From a virus: a DNA stretch of 64,000 nt. The DNA lies in the IMG/VR virus record IMGVR_UViG_3300046804_002503, positions 61,678 through 125,677 of that record. The stretch is one strand, 5' to 3'. How positions within the stretch are numbered: the stretch's first letter is position 1; each line of letters starts with the position of its first letter. This document shows, in pieces, positions 43,678-52,052 of this stretch. The position numbers and the translations under genes are program-made. The notes beneath the pieces are model-generated. The model saw nothing but the letters and a program-made list of their open reading frames with translations. It had not been told where the DNA came from and did no database searches.

Positions 43678-44439
43678 ATGACGCATATTCCTCTTCCAAA
43701 GAGCTTTTTGGAGAAGATTCTTAAACCAATCAATAGATTGACAGAGAGTTGTGTATTAAACATAACACCTTCAAGTATTTATTCTATCAGTGCCTCAGCT
43801 GATAATACGGTAATTCTTTACGCAAAAGCTCAGTTTCCTAAAGAGTCAGAATTTGTAAAAGAATCTATTCGTCTTAATATTATTAGTATCAAACGGTTAC
43901 TATCTGGTTTAGAATGTCTAGGAGATAATGGTCAATTTAGTATTGAGTTAGAATCTAACAATATTAAATGTCAAAGTGTAGACCACGAGACTGAAGAAAA
44001 AACCTATTTTAAGTATCATTTAGTTGATGATAGTATTGTACGCGAAGCCGCTGTCAATATTAATAAAATATCCTCTCTTAAATTTGATACAGAATTTACT
44101 ATTTCACAAAGTAAATTAAAACAATTAATGTATGGTTATAGTTTTACGTCAGACTTAACTAAAATCTACTTTTCCACCAAAGAAAATAAGGTTTACGCAG
44201 AGATTGACGATAAGACTCTTCAAAACGTGGACAACATTACTTTGGTTGCAGCATCAGAGTATATTGGCACTTCTTTAGAACAACCAGTTCCTATTAGCAT
44301 GGAAGTGTTCAAGAACCTGGCTTTGTGTCGCAATGACATTAAGGTTAAGATTAACAATCAATATAAAGTTTTTGTGTTTCAAAACACAGAAGAAGAGAGT
44401 ATAGAATTAAAATACATCATTTCAGCACTAGTAAAATAA
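43678..44439 (+). CDS. 45: Sliding clamp gp45 (probable)
   Basis: A 253-residue beta-rich protein of about the length of T4 gp45 (228). It has repeated strand-turn-strand blocks ('CVLNITPSSIYSIS', 'NGQFSIELESNNIKC', 'VYAEIDD') and a conserved-looking end, as in phage clamps. It would hold gp43 on DNA and activate late transcription with gp55. Sequence similarity to T4 gp45 is low; length, beta content and location after replication genes support the call. Confidence 0.65.
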   Translation: MTHIPLPKSFLEKILKPINRLTESCVLNITPSSIYSISASADNTVILYAKAQFPKESEFVKESIRLNIISIKRLLSGLECLGDNGQFSIELESNNIKCQSVDHETEEKTYFKYHLVDDSIVREAAVNINKISSLKFDTEFTISQSKLKQLMYGYSFTSDLTKIYFSTKENKVYAEIDDKTLQNVDNITLVAASEYIGTSLEQPVPISMEVFKNLALCRNDIKVKINNQYKVFVFQNTEEESIELKYIISALVK

Positions 44440-44462
44440 ACCAACATTATTAAATAAAACAT

Positions 44463-44786
44463 ATGGCAAAAAATAAAATCACAACCTGTAGTTACTTCAT
44501 TAAACGCTTGAGAGACAGTGGTTATGTAGCAGACAAATTGTTCAGTGAATTCGGTCAACATGATCCTCGTTCTTGGACGGCTATTATTGATCCCGGTGTA
44601 TCTTCTGTTTTTGTAACTTGTTATAATAACCATAACAATTTAGGAGAAGAATATTTTGAAATCTATGACGGTGGGCAGTTTGTTCCTAATAACTTTAAAA
44701 TCAAGACCAGTTCTATTGAAGTGGTTATCGAGTATTTGGTTAAGTTTGGAGTAAATAATAAAGCATCCACTTATGCCATCGCCTAG
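44463..44786 (+). CDS. Conserved phage hypothetical protein, 107 aa
   Basis: A 107-residue protein with 'TTCSYFIKRLRDSGYVADKLF', 'DPRSWTAIIDPGVSSVFVTCYNN' and 'YFEIYDGGQFVPNNFKI'. This set of motifs occurs in small proteins beside replication genes in marine T4-like phages; the function is unknown. It looks like a small beta-sheet protein with an N-terminal helix. It overlaps the next gene by 14 bases. Confidence 0.6.
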   Translation: MAKNKITTCSYFIKRLRDSGYVADKLFSEFGQHDPRSWTAIIDPGVSSVFVTCYNNHNNLGEEYFEIYDGGQFVPNNFKIKTSSIEVVIEYLVKFGVNNKASTYAIA

Positions 44787-45252
44787 ACCCAGAAAGAATA
44801 AAAAAGACAAGCCAAATTCTAAACAACAAACACCGCCAGCTGCTAACAATCCCTCGGGCAAGTTTCAAATAGCAGTGGCGGTGCCCTCTTTGTCTGGTTT
44901 AGATGAAAAAACTGCTGATAGAATCTTATCAGAAGTTAAACAAAACATTTATAATTCTATAAATGATTCTGAATTACAAGGAGCTTTGGATGCTTGGCTA
45001 AAGAAAAACCAATCAGCTTCTAAGATCGAAGAAAGAGACTATCATCTTTTAAAATCTGTTATCACTGAATATCTAGACAGCTATCTGTTAATAGGTTATA
45101 ACACTATAGGTGATAGAATTTTAATTCAACATGCTGCATCTGCCAAAGATCAAGATGCTATTGTTGAATTTTTGAAAAATGTTTTTCTTTCTCATCAACA
45201 ACAAACTCAAATGAAATTTTTAGATGAAGATGATTTAGACAGCGAAACGTAA
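44773..45252 (+). CDS. Hypothetical protein, 159 aa
   Basis: I do not recognise it. It has a basic N-terminus (about 1-20, PRPRKNKKDKPN), then a helical body and an acidic C-terminus ('DEDDLDSET'). The basic and acidic ends suggest nucleic-acid or protein contacts. It overlaps the upstream gene by 14 bases and has a one-base gap to the next, so the three form a unit. Confidence 0.5.
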   Translation: MPSPRPRKNKKDKPNSKQQTPPAANNPSGKFQIAVAVPSLSGLDEKTADRILSEVKQNIYNSINDSELQGALDAWLKKNQSASKIEERDYHLLKSVITEYLDSYLLIGYNTIGDRILIQHAASAKDQDAIVEFLKNVFLSHQQQTQMKFLDEDDLDSET

Positions 45253-45253
45253 T

Positions 45254-46414
45254 ATGGATCGTAAATTAGTAGATATTTTAAACGCAGCTCGCAAAGAAAA
45301 GGCAGCTGCTAATAAAAAACCTGGTGGGAGTATAATAGTTACAAATAGCTCTTACTCTTCTCAAAGCAGAGAAAGTGACCCACGTATTCAAGATATAGTA
45401 GAACACGTGCCTATTGATAACTCTTCTGAGGTTTACACATCCACAGTAAACAAAGACACAAACAATGAACCCATCATTACTCCCACTTCTACTGTAGAGG
45501 ATCATATATATTCTCAAAGATATCAAGCAATATCTCACGGCACTATACTACCTGTAGATATAAAATATGTTTATCCTAACAAAGATTTTCCAGCTTCTTT
45601 AGTAGAAAGTTCTACCCAAGAAGATCCCTATGGTATAAATTACGATCCAAGCGCTTTTCATCAAAAATTGGCCCGAGCAGCTTTGGATGAAAATTTTAAT
45701 GGTGAATTAAAATTACCAGAAATATTTCCTGAGTGGAAGGCTTTTTTACCAGATATTAATGCTTGGTCCTTGGTAGGAGACCCTCGTTGGACTTTAGGAT
45801 ATGCCCTTCAAGGTATGTTTCAATGGTGGTGGCCACGAGTCAAAGCTTATATAGATTACCTTACAAATAAAGGACTCATCATAAAAAACAATTATATTTG
45901 TGACTCTGATGGGCAACAAATTATCGAATATACAGAAGACAATTTAAATTCTCTTTTAATACAAGGTAATCCTTCAGCCACTGCAGATATACCTAAACCC
46001 GTAACAGCAGAAGAAATACTTGCAGAATTTAACAGACAACGCATTAATGCTCTGCAAAAAAGTGCAGATGCTTTTGTAGAATATATAAGAAAAAAATACT
46101 TAGACAGAGGATTTTTTGTTGAGTCTTATTACTATCACCCTATGAGGTTGTATGTTTTAAAATGTTATAATTTGGACTATAGGGGATCTTTGATAAATGT
46201 AAAGTATGTCAAATATTATCACGATCAAATAGATTATATAATAAACAAATTAAAAATACCCATTCAGCAGATAAATGATCAAGGATTTGCAATTCACCTT
46301 TTAGAAGGCAACCTATACGAAGACGTCAAACTGCCTATACCAGACTACATCAAGAGACTTAAAGAACTTAACAAAAATTTAAAAGAAACAGATGACGACC
46401 AATTAACAGTCTAA
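45254..46414 (+). CDS. Hypothetical protein, 386 aa
   Basis: A 386-residue protein with a low-complexity Ser/Thr-rich N-terminus (about 1-100) and a folded-looking region that includes 'DPRWTLGYALQGMFQWWWPRV' (about 176-196). The C-terminal half is helical and aromatic. No known family is recognised. It ends the plus-strand block, and its last 12 bases overlap the convergent spike gene. A structural role is possible, as the next genes encode the baseplate. Confidence 0.5.
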   Translation: MDRKLVDILNAARKEKAAANKKPGGSIIVTNSSYSSQSRESDPRIQDIVEHVPIDNSSEVYTSTVNKDTNNEPIITPTSTVEDHIYSQRYQAISHGTILPVDIKYVYPNKDFPASLVESSTQEDPYGINYDPSAFHQKLARAALDENFNGELKLPEIFPEWKAFLPDINAWSLVGDPRWTLGYALQGMFQWWWPRVKAYIDYLTNKGLIIKNNYICDSDGQQIIEYTEDNLNSLLIQGNPSATADIPKPVTAEEILAEFNRQRINALQKSADAFVEYIRKKYLDRGFFVESYYYHPMRLYVLKCYNLDYRGSLINVKYVKYYHDQIDYIINKLKIPIQQINDQGFAIHLLEGNLYEDVKLPIPDYIKRLKELNKNLKETDDDQLTV

Positions 46415-48388
46415 TTTATCCTTATCTGTCAAGATAGGATCAACTAAGCTAAATGGTGGATTTTCTACAGGTGGGAAAAATCCTGTAGATCCAGTCAATG
46501 ATGTAACTAAATTAGAATTTTGATTGTATCTATCAATCATATTTGTTCCTTGGAAGGGGTCTATTGGATCTACTCCATAGCGTAAGTTGCGAGCCTCCAT
46601 TTTTTTGGCAAATAATCCACCGCCGCCGCACGGTCCGGGCTCTGAGGCATCTCCACCAGATTGGAAGGTGCCGTGATAAGGCGGTGGTACTGGGATAGGA
46701 CTTGCCACAGATCTAGATGCAAACACTCCGGCATTAGTCAATTTATGTGTGGCCTTGGGTGTAGAAACTGATCCAGAAGTTTTCAAGCAAGAAAGACTAT
46801 GATTATGATAGTAATTCCATATAGGAGCTGTTGTTGGTCCTTTTATTAAAACTACAGGTGGTATCAAACAAAATCCACTTTGTATAGGATCCAGTACAGT
46901 GGCCCCCAAGGCCGAGTCATAAATTTCCTTAATCATATCCTTCAATCCTCTACCTGTAAGTAACTCTCCAGGTTGCCAAGCAGTTTCTGTCATTTTTTGA
47001 GCCAAATGACCATTTCTTGTAACCTGAGGTATTAAGCTTTGAACATAAGTCGCCCATTGACTTGGATCTTTAACAGACACTTCCTGCTTCATACTAGGTA
47101 CATTTAATCTTGTACAAGATATTTCTCCGTCTGTTGCAACACCTCCTTTAATGGCTATCTCTCCTCTAATACTTAAAGCACCATGGACCATTACTTTGTC
47201 CGCTTCTAATGAGATACCATCTGCACCAGCTTTTCCTTTGCCTTCTATGCGCACATTGGCTCCTTTAAGAACAGTTAAATTACCGGATCCAATAACTATT
47301 TCTCCTTCAGTTGCTAATAATTCTATAGAACCCGCTTTGAGAGCATAGTGTCCCGAAGTTTCTGTGTCTATACCAGGTGAGCCAGCTTTAATAATAAGCT
47401 GTTCACCACAATTAAAAACCATTTCACCTTTAGTTAAAGAAATGGGTTTAGTATAAATTACTTGTTCACAGTTACCCTCTGTGCTATAGGTCATCGCATT
47501 TACACCTGGGTTTTGTACAAATCTATAAACATGGCTATGGAAATTTTTCTTTGTATATGCTTTAGATTCATTTCTTCTTAAACCACTTTGCAAGTACAAA
47601 GCACCGGCTGCAGATGCTATAAAATTTCCACCCGCCCCAACATCTCGATGTAGTTTGTTTATATTTTCTGTCTGAGCTTCTATAAGTTGTTTTTTGGTTT
47701 TTGTAATTTCTTGAACAGTCAAACGTAAAGATTTAGTTTTACCCGATTTACAAGATGGGCCGCAAGAGTCTGTCTTTTTATTTCTGCCTGCTCCCATTTT
47801 TATCATTTTAAAAGGCAGAACAATAATATCTGTTATAGCATCCAACACAGAAAACAAACTGGATATGAACGGCATTTGTTCTGTAAGCCAACTCCTAGCC
47901 TGTTTAAATATAACCTTAGTGTCTTCTAAGGCGTTGTGTGCCAAAGTACCACTTTCACAAGCACTGCATGGTATTAGTTCATCCTGCACCCCTTTACCAG
48001 CTTCTAAAGCAGTTTGATTTATATTAGCTGCTATATCAACAAGTTGTTTGGCTCGATCTTTAGCATCTTTATCATGTGGACCTACTAAAAATTTTACATC
48101 ACCTTTAACATAAGATAAATGACCCAAACCTACAATGTCTTGTCGATGTCCCTCTACATTAAAAAATGTATCTTTTTTAGAATTTAAAGACATAACAGAA
48201 GGTGCTTGTACACGGACTTTACCTCCCGCTATTAATTTCATATAAGCACCGTCTTGCTGAGAAAGTTCTACACAAGAATAATCTACTGGGTTAGAACGAA
48301 CTTTTTCTTTTACGTGTTGATTGAAAAGAAGTCTACCAGCAGCTCCCTGTAAGCTTTCTACGTGTAAAGTATTTGATTTGTCTTCCAT
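46403..48388 (-). CDS. Baseplate spike-like beta-helical protein
   Basis: A 661-residue protein. The middle part (about 290-430) has repeated short strands ('GEMVFNCGEQLIIKAG', 'LKAGSIELLATEGEIVIG', 'GANVRIEGKG', 'GALSIRGEIAIKGG') typical of triple-stranded beta-helix spikes such as gp5 C-terminus or VgrG. Cysteine-rich patches ('PCSAC' near residue 141, 'SCGPSC' near 208) are unusual. Its role is probably membrane piercing with the hub. A TAAATA box lies upstream (48400-48405). Confidence 0.6.
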   Translation of the reverse strand: MEDKSNTLHVESLQGAAGRLLFNQHVKEKVRSNPVDYSCVELSQQDGAYMKLIAGGKVRVQAPSVMSLNSKKDTFFNVEGHRQDIVGLGHLSYVKGDVKFLVGPHDKDAKDRAKQLVDIAANINQTALEAGKGVQDELIPCSACESGTLAHNALEDTKVIFKQARSWLTEQMPFISSLFSVLDAITDIIVLPFKMIKMGAGRNKKTDSCGPSCKSGKTKSLRLTVQEITKTKKQLIEAQTENINKLHRDVGAGGNFIASAAGALYLQSGLRRNESKAYTKKNFHSHVYRFVQNPGVNAMTYSTEGNCEQVIYTKPISLTKGEMVFNCGEQLIIKAGSPGIDTETSGHYALKAGSIELLATEGEIVIGSGNLTVLKGANVRIEGKGKAGADGISLEADKVMVHGALSIRGEIAIKGGVATDGEISCTRLNVPSMKQEVSVKDPSQWATYVQSLIPQVTRNGHLAQKMTETAWQPGELLTGRGLKDMIKEIYDSALGATVLDPIQSGFCLIPPVVLIKGPTTAPIWNYYHNHSLSCLKTSGSVSTPKATHKLTNAGVFASRSVASPIPVPPPYHGTFQSGGDASEPGPCGGGGLFAKKMEARNLRYGVDPIDPFQGTNMIDRYNQNSNLVTSLTGSTGFFPPVENPPFSLVDPILTDKDKLDC

Positions 48389-48405
48389 AATTTAATATCT
48401 ATTTA

Positions 48406-48480
48406 AAGCCTTTGTGAAATCTGTTTTTTATCCAGAGTAAAGCCTATAAGCCTTTGTGAAATCTGTTTTTTTACCCAGAG
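48406..48480. repeat. Tandem direct repeat at the 3' end of the gp5-like gene
   Basis: Two near-identical copies of about 32 bases (48406-48437 and 48448-48480), offset by about 42 bases and differing by one inserted T and a substitution. The distal copy covers the last codons of the gp5-like gene; the other contains its stop codon and intergenic bases. It looks like a short tandem duplication. Confidence 0.75.
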
Positions 48481-50251
48481 CAGCATCTTCTCGCAATTTA
48501 CCGTTTTGCCAAGAAAAAACTGCAAGGTAGCCCTGGGATCTTCTTTCTGAATCAGGACTCAATCCTACTATACCCCAAACTTTTCCGTCTGAGACAAGGT
48601 CACCAGGCTTAAGTTTAACCTCTACATTTGGATCTGAACCATCTAAAAATTCAGCTTGGCGAGAATTTTTTAAGCCATCTTCGAGACCTTTGCCTTTATC
48701 AATTAAACCGGCTTGTTGTAACATATACTGAGCAGCAGCTTCTGTATTCGTAATTCCTGGAGGAAATTCATTGTTTATAAAATATTCTAATTGATCATTA
48801 TACTTTGCCGCCGCATTCAGATTGTCTTCTGAACTATCATTATTATTATTACTAGGCAAAGAAGAAGTATTGGTGTTTCTACTAGTTGACGGTTCTCCGG
48901 TTAATTGAACCGGTGCACCTCCACCACCAGTTCGGGACTCAGAATTGGGTTCTGTTACGCCTGCAAAATAAACCGGTTTCATTACATCTCCACCAAGAAA
49001 AAATACCCACACCATAGTACCTCGTTTGGGTTTAGAACCCATACCTCCTGGATTAGTTACGTTGCCATAAGATCCAGAAGCTTGCCGAACCGTAGGGTCT
49101 AAGGCCACAATAGGAGCATTGCCATCTGCAGGAGTAAAAGTACCATTTTTTTTGTCTTCTGCTATAGTTTCAGGATCTCCACCAGCAATTTGTTGTTTGT
49201 AAGATGGATTTTGCTGGGCGACTTTTTGATAAACCGGACTTTTTTGTAAAAGTTTTGCAAGATCCGCCGTAGTCATTTTTGCTCCATTGAAAGAATATCC
49301 AGTTAGATTGAGGTTACTACCACTTATAGTTACTCCCTTTCCCTTTAAATCTTGAACCACATCACGCCACCACTGTGCACGAGCGGTTACTTCATTGGTG
49401 TCTTTATATCCAGCTTTGCTAAATACATCGTTGTCATTGACTCTATTCTCTATACTACCCTTTGTTATAGTTAAATCACTTAAACTAAAGTTTTTTTCAA
49501 AATTTACAGGCTGGCTTTTTCCTGGTACAGGTGGATGCCAAAAATCTATTCTATCACCTACATCCGGCCTTTTGGGGTCAGTGGTATCTGCTATAGTTAC
49601 AGTCTTACCATTCGGAAATGTAATTCGAGCTCCTATAACATTTCCCCCCAACTCTGGATATGCAGCTAATATTTTTGCCTTTAAACTAGGAGAAACGGCG
49701 ACAGAATCATCATCCAACCACACCCCAGAACCTAAAAGACCCGCCGAATAAGTGTCTAAAGTGCTTTCATCCAAAGTTCCTTCTTTGCCGTCGTAAAATC
49801 CATAATTAGTAGCCGTTATACTGCCACCCGAACCTCCTGTAATTGTAGAAGAAGTGATTTTAGAACCGCCAGTAATTGTAGAAGAGGTAGCCCCCTTTAC
49901 TACTGGATTAGCATTACCGTCTAAATGTGTATTAGAAGTTCCGCCCTGTTGTCTAATGATTTGTGATTTGTTTGTTTCAGGATTGTTGGACAAAGACCCA
50001 TTACCACCAAAGATGGGTCTAGCAGCTTCCGCCCAAGGCAAAGATCTCATTAAACGGTTCTGCAAACTTATATCTAAATTATCTAACCAACCCGGTCCCA
50101 GAGCTATATCTTTCATAGCAGAATTCCATCCACTATAAAGAGTCATAGACAAGTGAGGTACAAAAACCTGTACCCTGTTTCTAAATTCTGGGTCGTTATT
50201 ATTAATAACTATACCTATATGATTACCATATATAGGATCTTTAGTGTACAT
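48428..50251 (-). CDS. 5: Baseplate hub protein, gp5 OB-fold type
   Basis: A 607-residue protein. The N-terminal OB-like region (about 1-95: 'IGIVINNNDPEFRNRVQVFVPHL', 'SLPWAEAARPIFG') and a segment at about 395-425 ('GSKPKRGTMVWVFFLGGDVMKPVYFAGV') match the gp5 OB fold. No lysozyme domain is visible. The middle has a peptidase/transglycosylase-free linker with Gly/Thr repeats (about 90-145). The C-terminal 120 residues resemble an NlpC/P60 fold without its catalytic Cys and His. It probably joins the hub to the spike gene product downstream. Confidence 0.65.
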   Translation of the reverse strand: MYTKDPIYGNHIGIVINNNDPEFRNRVQVFVPHLSMTLYSGWNSAMKDIALGPGWLDNLDISLQNRLMRSLPWAEAARPIFGGNGSLSNNPETNKSQIIRQQGGTSNTHLDGNANPVVKGATSSTITGGSKITSSTITGGSGGSITATNYGFYDGKEGTLDESTLDTYSAGLLGSGVWLDDDSVAVSPSLKAKILAAYPELGGNVIGARITFPNGKTVTIADTTDPKRPDVGDRIDFWHPPVPGKSQPVNFEKNFSLSDLTITKGSIENRVNDNDVFSKAGYKDTNEVTARAQWWRDVVQDLKGKGVTISGSNLNLTGYSFNGAKMTTADLAKLLQKSPVYQKVAQQNPSYKQQIAGGDPETIAEDKKNGTFTPADGNAPIVALDPTVRQASGSYGNVTNPGGMGSKPKRGTMVWVFFLGGDVMKPVYFAGVTEPNSESRTGGGGAPVQLTGEPSTSRNTNTSSLPSNNNNDSSEDNLNAAAKYNDQLEYFINNEFPPGITNTEAAAQYMLQQAGLIDKGKGLEDGLKNSRQAEFLDGSDPNVEVKLKPGDLVSDGKVWGIVGLSPDSERRSQGYLAVFSWQNGKLREDAALGKKTDFTKAYRLYSG

Positions 50252-50254
50252 ACT

Positions 50255-51712
50255 TTAGTTAGAATCTTTATTTTCTTTTTGTTTAGCTTCAGAATCTTTA
50301 GGAGCATCTTTAAAAACACTTTTAGAAGTCTCCCATAAACTTTGACTGGATTGTTGTATACCACTCCACATTTTCTGACCGGATTTTTGAAAATTGGCAA
50401 AGTCTTCTGTTAAATTGTGTAGCACAGAAGACCCATCTGCAGCTAATTCCCAAAGAGAACTACCCGTCCAACGACTTCGTGGATCACTATAAGCTAATGG
50501 TTTTAGTTCTATAGGACCCTGGAAAACTGGAGCTGTAGATCTTTGCCATTTGCTATTATTTAAATTAACTGTACCAAAAGAGTCTACCACAGGTTCTAAA
50601 GGCCCCAATTTAGCTCCCAATTTGTAACGTTTAACTATAGTATTAATAGTTGCTATAGCAGTACTATTAAATTGTTTGTTAAAGCTAGTATACTTGGCTA
50701 TAAAATTAGTAAACATTTCTGGTATCTTATCTAGCTTATTTATATAATCAAAAAAAGCACCAACCTCTTTAGGAAACAAAGCCGGTAAAAGGGCTGTGAT
50801 AGGATTGTAAATGTATGTAATAATTTGACTACCCCAATTAACTACAGTTTGTAAAATGTTAAACATTTTGAAGAAACTGTCACTGGCATTAAACAATTGA
50901 CCAAAAAAAGCTAAGTCATCTAGCAAAGATTGTATGCAACTGAATATAAAACAGAACGCATAAAGAATCATTTGCAAATTTCCTTTTAAAAATTTGTTAA
51001 CAATAAATTTTTGAAGAGCCAAGATTTGTTGATTTATCCATAGCTTGGCAATAATAATGGCATCTTTAATACCCTTATAAATGTCTTGTACAGCTTGTTG
51101 AAAAGACTTTACCATACCTGTAATACCATTCATTATCTGAGCTAAAGAACCAGCTTTTAAATTTGGTATGGCTTCTAACCAAGCTTTAGTTTTTAAGGCA
51201 TTACCAAAGTCTACTATAGAGTCTATATACTTGTTATGATAAGCCCTCAAAGCATTTTCTAATTCACCATTAGCCATTTGCTGGGTAGTTTCTACAGGTG
51301 AGGTTATGGTTAAAGCATTAATTGCTTTTACCAAAAATCCTAAACCGCTTAAGTCTAATAATTCACCCTTTCTACCCGCCGGAGACAAAGCTTTCATTCT
51401 GTCACGTATACCTATTTTTTTTAAAATACCGTGTTTAGAATTACAAAAATCATTATAAAATTTGGGTGTGATATATACTTGAGATGTCTCATCCTTGTCA
51501 TGATCAGAATCTGCAGGCACTTCTTGATCTATGCAAGAAAATCCTAATATTAAAATAGACATGTAAGCCTTATAAACTTTATGATCTTTGCCAGCCTCTA
51601 GTCTTAAAGCTTTAAGATCAGCATCATTTACTCCAAACAGCTTTAGCTGTGTTTCCATGTCGTTTTCTGCACCAAAAAATATAGTTCCGCCTCTAGCTTC
51701 TGTTTTTTTCAT
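50255..51712 (-). CDS. Hypothetical tail-region protein, 485 aa
   Basis: A 485-residue protein placed among baseplate genes. The middle (about 150-335) is helical with hydrophobic stretches ('MILYAFCFIFSCIQSLL', 'IITYIYNPITALLPALF'). It has no signal peptide. The C-terminus is Lys/Glu/Asp-rich. I do not recognise its family; a baseplate hub or tail-tip function is likely from context. It is 3 bases from the gp5-like gene and one base from the zinc-ribbon gene. Confidence 0.5.
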   Translation of the reverse strand: MKKTEARGGTIFFGAENDMETQLKLFGVNDADLKALRLEAGKDHKVYKAYMSILILGFSCIDQEVPADSDHDKDETSQVYITPKFYNDFCNSKHGILKKIGIRDRMKALSPAGRKGELLDLSGLGFLVKAINALTITSPVETTQQMANGELENALRAYHNKYIDSIVDFGNALKTKAWLEAIPNLKAGSLAQIMNGITGMVKSFQQAVQDIYKGIKDAIIIAKLWINQQILALQKFIVNKFLKGNLQMILYAFCFIFSCIQSLLDDLAFFGQLFNASDSFFKMFNILQTVVNWGSQIITYIYNPITALLPALFPKEVGAFFDYINKLDKIPEMFTNFIAKYTSFNKQFNSTAIATINTIVKRYKLGAKLGPLEPVVDSFGTVNLNNSKWQRSTAPVFQGPIELKPLAYSDPRSRWTGSSLWELAADGSSVLHNLTEDFANFQKSGQKMWSGIQQSSQSLWETSKSVFKDAPKDSEAKQKENKDSN

Positions 51713-51713
51713 A

Positions 51714-52040
51714 TTACCATTTTCCTATAGGACATTTCTCGGCCTTAAGATAAGTCTTGATTGCCATCTTGCATCCACATTTGGAGCATCTCTCTTGATA
51801 ACTGTTATAAAATTCACACCCTTTACATATAGCCAATCTACCATTAGCTTCAAACTCAGAAACGGATAAAGAATTACCAGCAGCTATACTTTTAATGTTA
51901 TTTAAAACACTTGCAGACAAATTTTTAGCCATTTCAACTACTGAAGGCATCTCTTGATTTTTTTCAGAAAGATGAGGATTAGATTGTAAATGTTTCTTTT
52001 TGATTTCTTTAAATCTATCCATTAACTGGTCTTTTGTCAT
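51714..52040 (-). CDS. Zinc-ribbon-like baseplate-region protein
   Basis: A 108-residue protein whose C-terminal third has 'CKGCEFY...RCSKCGCKM...KCPIGKW', four or more cysteines in C-x2-C pairs that could bind zinc. The N-terminal part is helical. Proteins with this C-terminal pattern sit in tail operons of T4-like marine phages and are of unknown function. It may help assembly of the hub. The start is 12 bases from the hub gene stop. Confidence 0.6.
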   Translation of the reverse strand: MTKDQLMDRFKEIKKKHLQSNPHLSEKNQEMPSVVEMAKNLSASVLNNIKSIAAGNSLSVSEFEANGRLAICKGCEFYNSYQERCSKCGCKMAIKTYLKAEKCPIGKW

Positions 52041-52052
52041 ATTAAATAATTA

